64,000 nt of DNA from NCBI RefSeq assembly GCF_013186535.1, contig NZ_JABMCZ010000001.1:1364001-1428000 (forward strand), written 5' to 3'. Both the position numbers and the translations under genes were made by a program. Within the stretch, counting starts at the first letter, position 1; the number at the start of each line of letters is the position of its first letter. Under the pieces are notes generated by a model that did not search any database, had not been told where the DNA came from, and saw nothing but the letters and a program-made list of their open reading frames with translations. Shown in pieces: positions 62,536-64,000 of the stretch. This stretch comes from Nocardia terpenica. GTDB taxonomy: Bacteria; Actinomycetota; Actinomycetes; Mycobacteriales; Mycobacteriaceae.

Positions 62536-64000
62536 ACGGCTTCGGTTTTCACCAGGTGCTCAGCACGCCCACTCCACCCGTGAACGGCGACCGGACGGGC
62601 GGCCCGGGCGAGGGCGGCACGCGGGCGGCGCTGTTCGCCGCCCTCGCCGCCGCCCACGCCGAACTGTCCGCCGCCGGGCCGGGCGCGGGCCTGGCGGTCG
62701 CCTGGGACCGGCTGGGCCACGGGCGGCGGGTGCGGGTCCTGATCGGGGGTACGCCGCGATTCCCCGCCGTGACCGTCTCCGGCGAATCGCCCGTGGCGGT
62801 GATGTATCCGCCGGGAACCATTGCCCGCCAGGTCGATTCGGCGTCGGTGCGGGAGCAGTGGCGGCGGCTGCCCGCTTGGACGCGGTGCACCGGCCGCGCG
62901 GACGCGCTGTGGCTGCCGCAGCGGCCGACCGTCGACGGACGATCGCGGCGCGGCGGATTCGAGGACTATGTCGCGCATCTGCCCGACCGGTTCGTCTGGC
63001 TGATCCTGGCCTTCCCGGTGCCGGTGCCGCAGGTCGACGACGAACTCGCCGACCTGGAGGTGCGGCTGCCGCGGCTGCGGACCCGGGAGGATTCCGAGCC
63101 CGCCCGGATCGCGGTGCAGCGCGGGGAATCCCGCTACCGGGAGCTGTCTCGCGCCCGGGCCGCCGGACTGTGGCACGTGCACGTCCTGGTCGGTGCGGCC
63201 GACCCCGCCGCGGCCCTGCGCGCGGCCGGATTGCTGTGCAGCGCCGCCGATCTGGACGAACTGCCGTATGTGCTGACCCCGCAGCCGATCTCGGGCGGCG
63301 CCGAGCAGATCTGGTCCGCGCCGGTCACGGGCCGCGACGACGGTGACCGGTCGCCGTTCGTGGCCGACGCGGAACTGCTGGCGGCACTGGCCCGCCCACC
63401 GCGGCGCGAGCTGCCCGGGATACGCACGGTGGAGGCGGTCGGGTTCGATCTGACGCCCGAACGCGAGGGCGAGATCGATGTCGGCGCGGTGCTCGACGAC
63501 GGCGACCGGCCGGTGGACCGGTTCACCGTCACCCGCGCCACCCTCAACCGGCACGGATTCGTCACCGGCGCAACCGGATCGGGGAAATCGCAAACCGTGC
63601 GGCACCTGCTCGAGGGGTTGGGCGCGATTGCGGTGCCGTGGCTGGTGATCGAGCCCGCCAAGGCCGAATACGCGGCCATGGCCGGTCGGACGGGCGCGCC
63701 CGTCACCGTGATCCGTCCCGGCGACCCCGCCGCCGTCCCCGCGGGCATCAACCCGCTCGAGCCCGAGCCGGGATTCCCGATTCAGACCCACATCGACCTG
63801 ATCCGCGCCCTGTTCCTGGCCGCGTTCGATGCCGTCGACCCGTTCCCCCAGGTACTTTCGCACGCCCTCACCCGCTGCTACACCGACCTGGGCTGGGACA
63901 CCGTCACCGGCGACGCCCGGCGGCCCGGTCGCCCGCCGCGCTATCCGCGCCTGAGCGACCTGCAGGCCACCGCGCTCGCGGTGGTCGACACCATCGGCTA
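62529..64000 (+). CDS. HerA/FtsK-like ATPase, partial
   Basis: At least 490 residues; the gene runs off the window. N-terminal 330 residues are Ala/Arg-rich and unassigned, with VYLP-like beta segments. Then a full Walker A, GATGSGKSQT (about residues 347-356), inside VTRATLNRHGFVTGATGSGK, followed by WLVIEPAKAEYAAMAG and INPLEPEPGFPIQTHIDLIR, a pattern of HerA-like/DUF87 ATPases of actinobacteria that move DNA or substrate. ATG overlaps the end of the membrane gene, so both are one unit. Confidence 0.72.
   Translation, partial: MLNGFGFHQVLSTPTPPVNGDRTGGPGEGGTRAALFAALAAAHAELSAAGPGAGLAVAWDRLGHGRRVRVLIGGTPRFPAVTVSGESPVAVMYPPGTIARQVDSASVREQWRRLPAWTRCTGRADALWLPQRPTVDGRSRRGGFEDYVAHLPDRFVWLILAFPVPVPQVDDELADLEVRLPRLRTREDSEPARIAVQRGESRYRELSRARAAGLWHVHVLVGAADPAAALRAAGLLCSAADLDELPYVLTPQPISGGAEQIWSAPVTGRDDGDRSPFVADAELLAALARPPRRELPGIRTVEAVGFDLTPEREGEIDVGAVLDDGDRPVDRFTVTRATLNRHGFVTGATGSGKSQTVRHLLEGLGAIAVPWLVIEPAKAEYAAMAGRTGAPVTVIRPGDPAAVPAGINPLEPEPGFPIQTHIDLIRALFLAAFDAVDPFPQVLSHALTRCYTDLGWDTVTGDARRPGRPPRYPRLSDLQATALAVVDTIG

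Noticed and set aside
1..64000. CRISPR arrays, complete insertion sequences, rRNA genes
   Set aside because: No regular spaced repeats of CRISPR size, no transposase with terminal inverted repeats, and no rRNA-like sequence was seen.

Overview
The window comes from a high-GC, mycolate-type actinomycete; Nocardia or a close relative is the best guess. This is inferred from very high GC in the right-hand chromosomal part, frequent GTG starts, TANNNT promoters sitting 6-8 bases before GTG starts, a Nocardia-style secreted lipase, and phage genes of the kind found in mycobacteriophages and in Gordonia and Rhodococcus phages. Most of the window, up to about 51.79 kb, is a siphovirus-type prophage with its accessory genes. 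From 51.8 kb to the end is ordinary chromosome.

Layout. 0-11.5 kb: a dUTPase, then an accessory block of lower GC: a NUDIX/GNAT pair, a nucleotidyltransferase-fold protein, a five-gene minus-strand operon (B12-binding radical SAM enzyme, EEP-fold nuclease/phosphatase, aldo/keto reductase, two resolvase-fold proteins without a catalytic serine), two paralogous HTH/repeat regulators, and another NUDIX hydrolase. 11.5-14.1 kb: a control region with a double-HTH regulator, about 1 kb without genes but rich in inverted repeats, a lipoprotein gene on the opposite strand, an HNH endonuclease and a tRNA-Trp. 14.3-43.9 kb: the complete late operon in the usual siphovirus order: small and large terminase, portal, MuF-like protein, scaffold, decoration protein, major capsid, head-tail connectors, tail terminator, endonuclease VII, major tail protein, tail chaperones joined by a -1 frameshift, a 2,852-residue tape measure, baseplate proteins, lysis cassette, and fibre proteins, ending in a strong terminator. 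44.0-48.8 kb: thyX and a run of small phage genes including an SPFH-domain membrane protein. 48.8-51.8 kb, minus strand: HTH regulator, DUF2637 membrane protein, tyrosine integrase, then three direct repeats and the 3' part of a tRNA-Asn gene, which reads as the right attachment site. No intact tRNA-Asn was found further left, so the prophage probably starts before this window and the 0.6-11 kb block is probably prophage cargo.

51.8-64 kb, host: an MFS transporter broken by a frameshift and its divergent ArsR regulator, a secreted lipase, a small acidic protein, a LysE-type exporter, an amidohydrolase, an HxlR regulator divergent from a second MFS transporter, and finally a two-gene unit made of a membrane protein with a degenerate P-loop domain and a HerA/FtsK-like ATPase that runs off the window.

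Most notable: a repeated element, ACAACTGAATA, placed just before the start codons of late genes, often in tandem; a second repeat, GCGTTCCA, that marks the control region and the thyX promoter; an internal start at the domain boundary of the endolysin; and the membrane protein/ATPase pair at the right edge.
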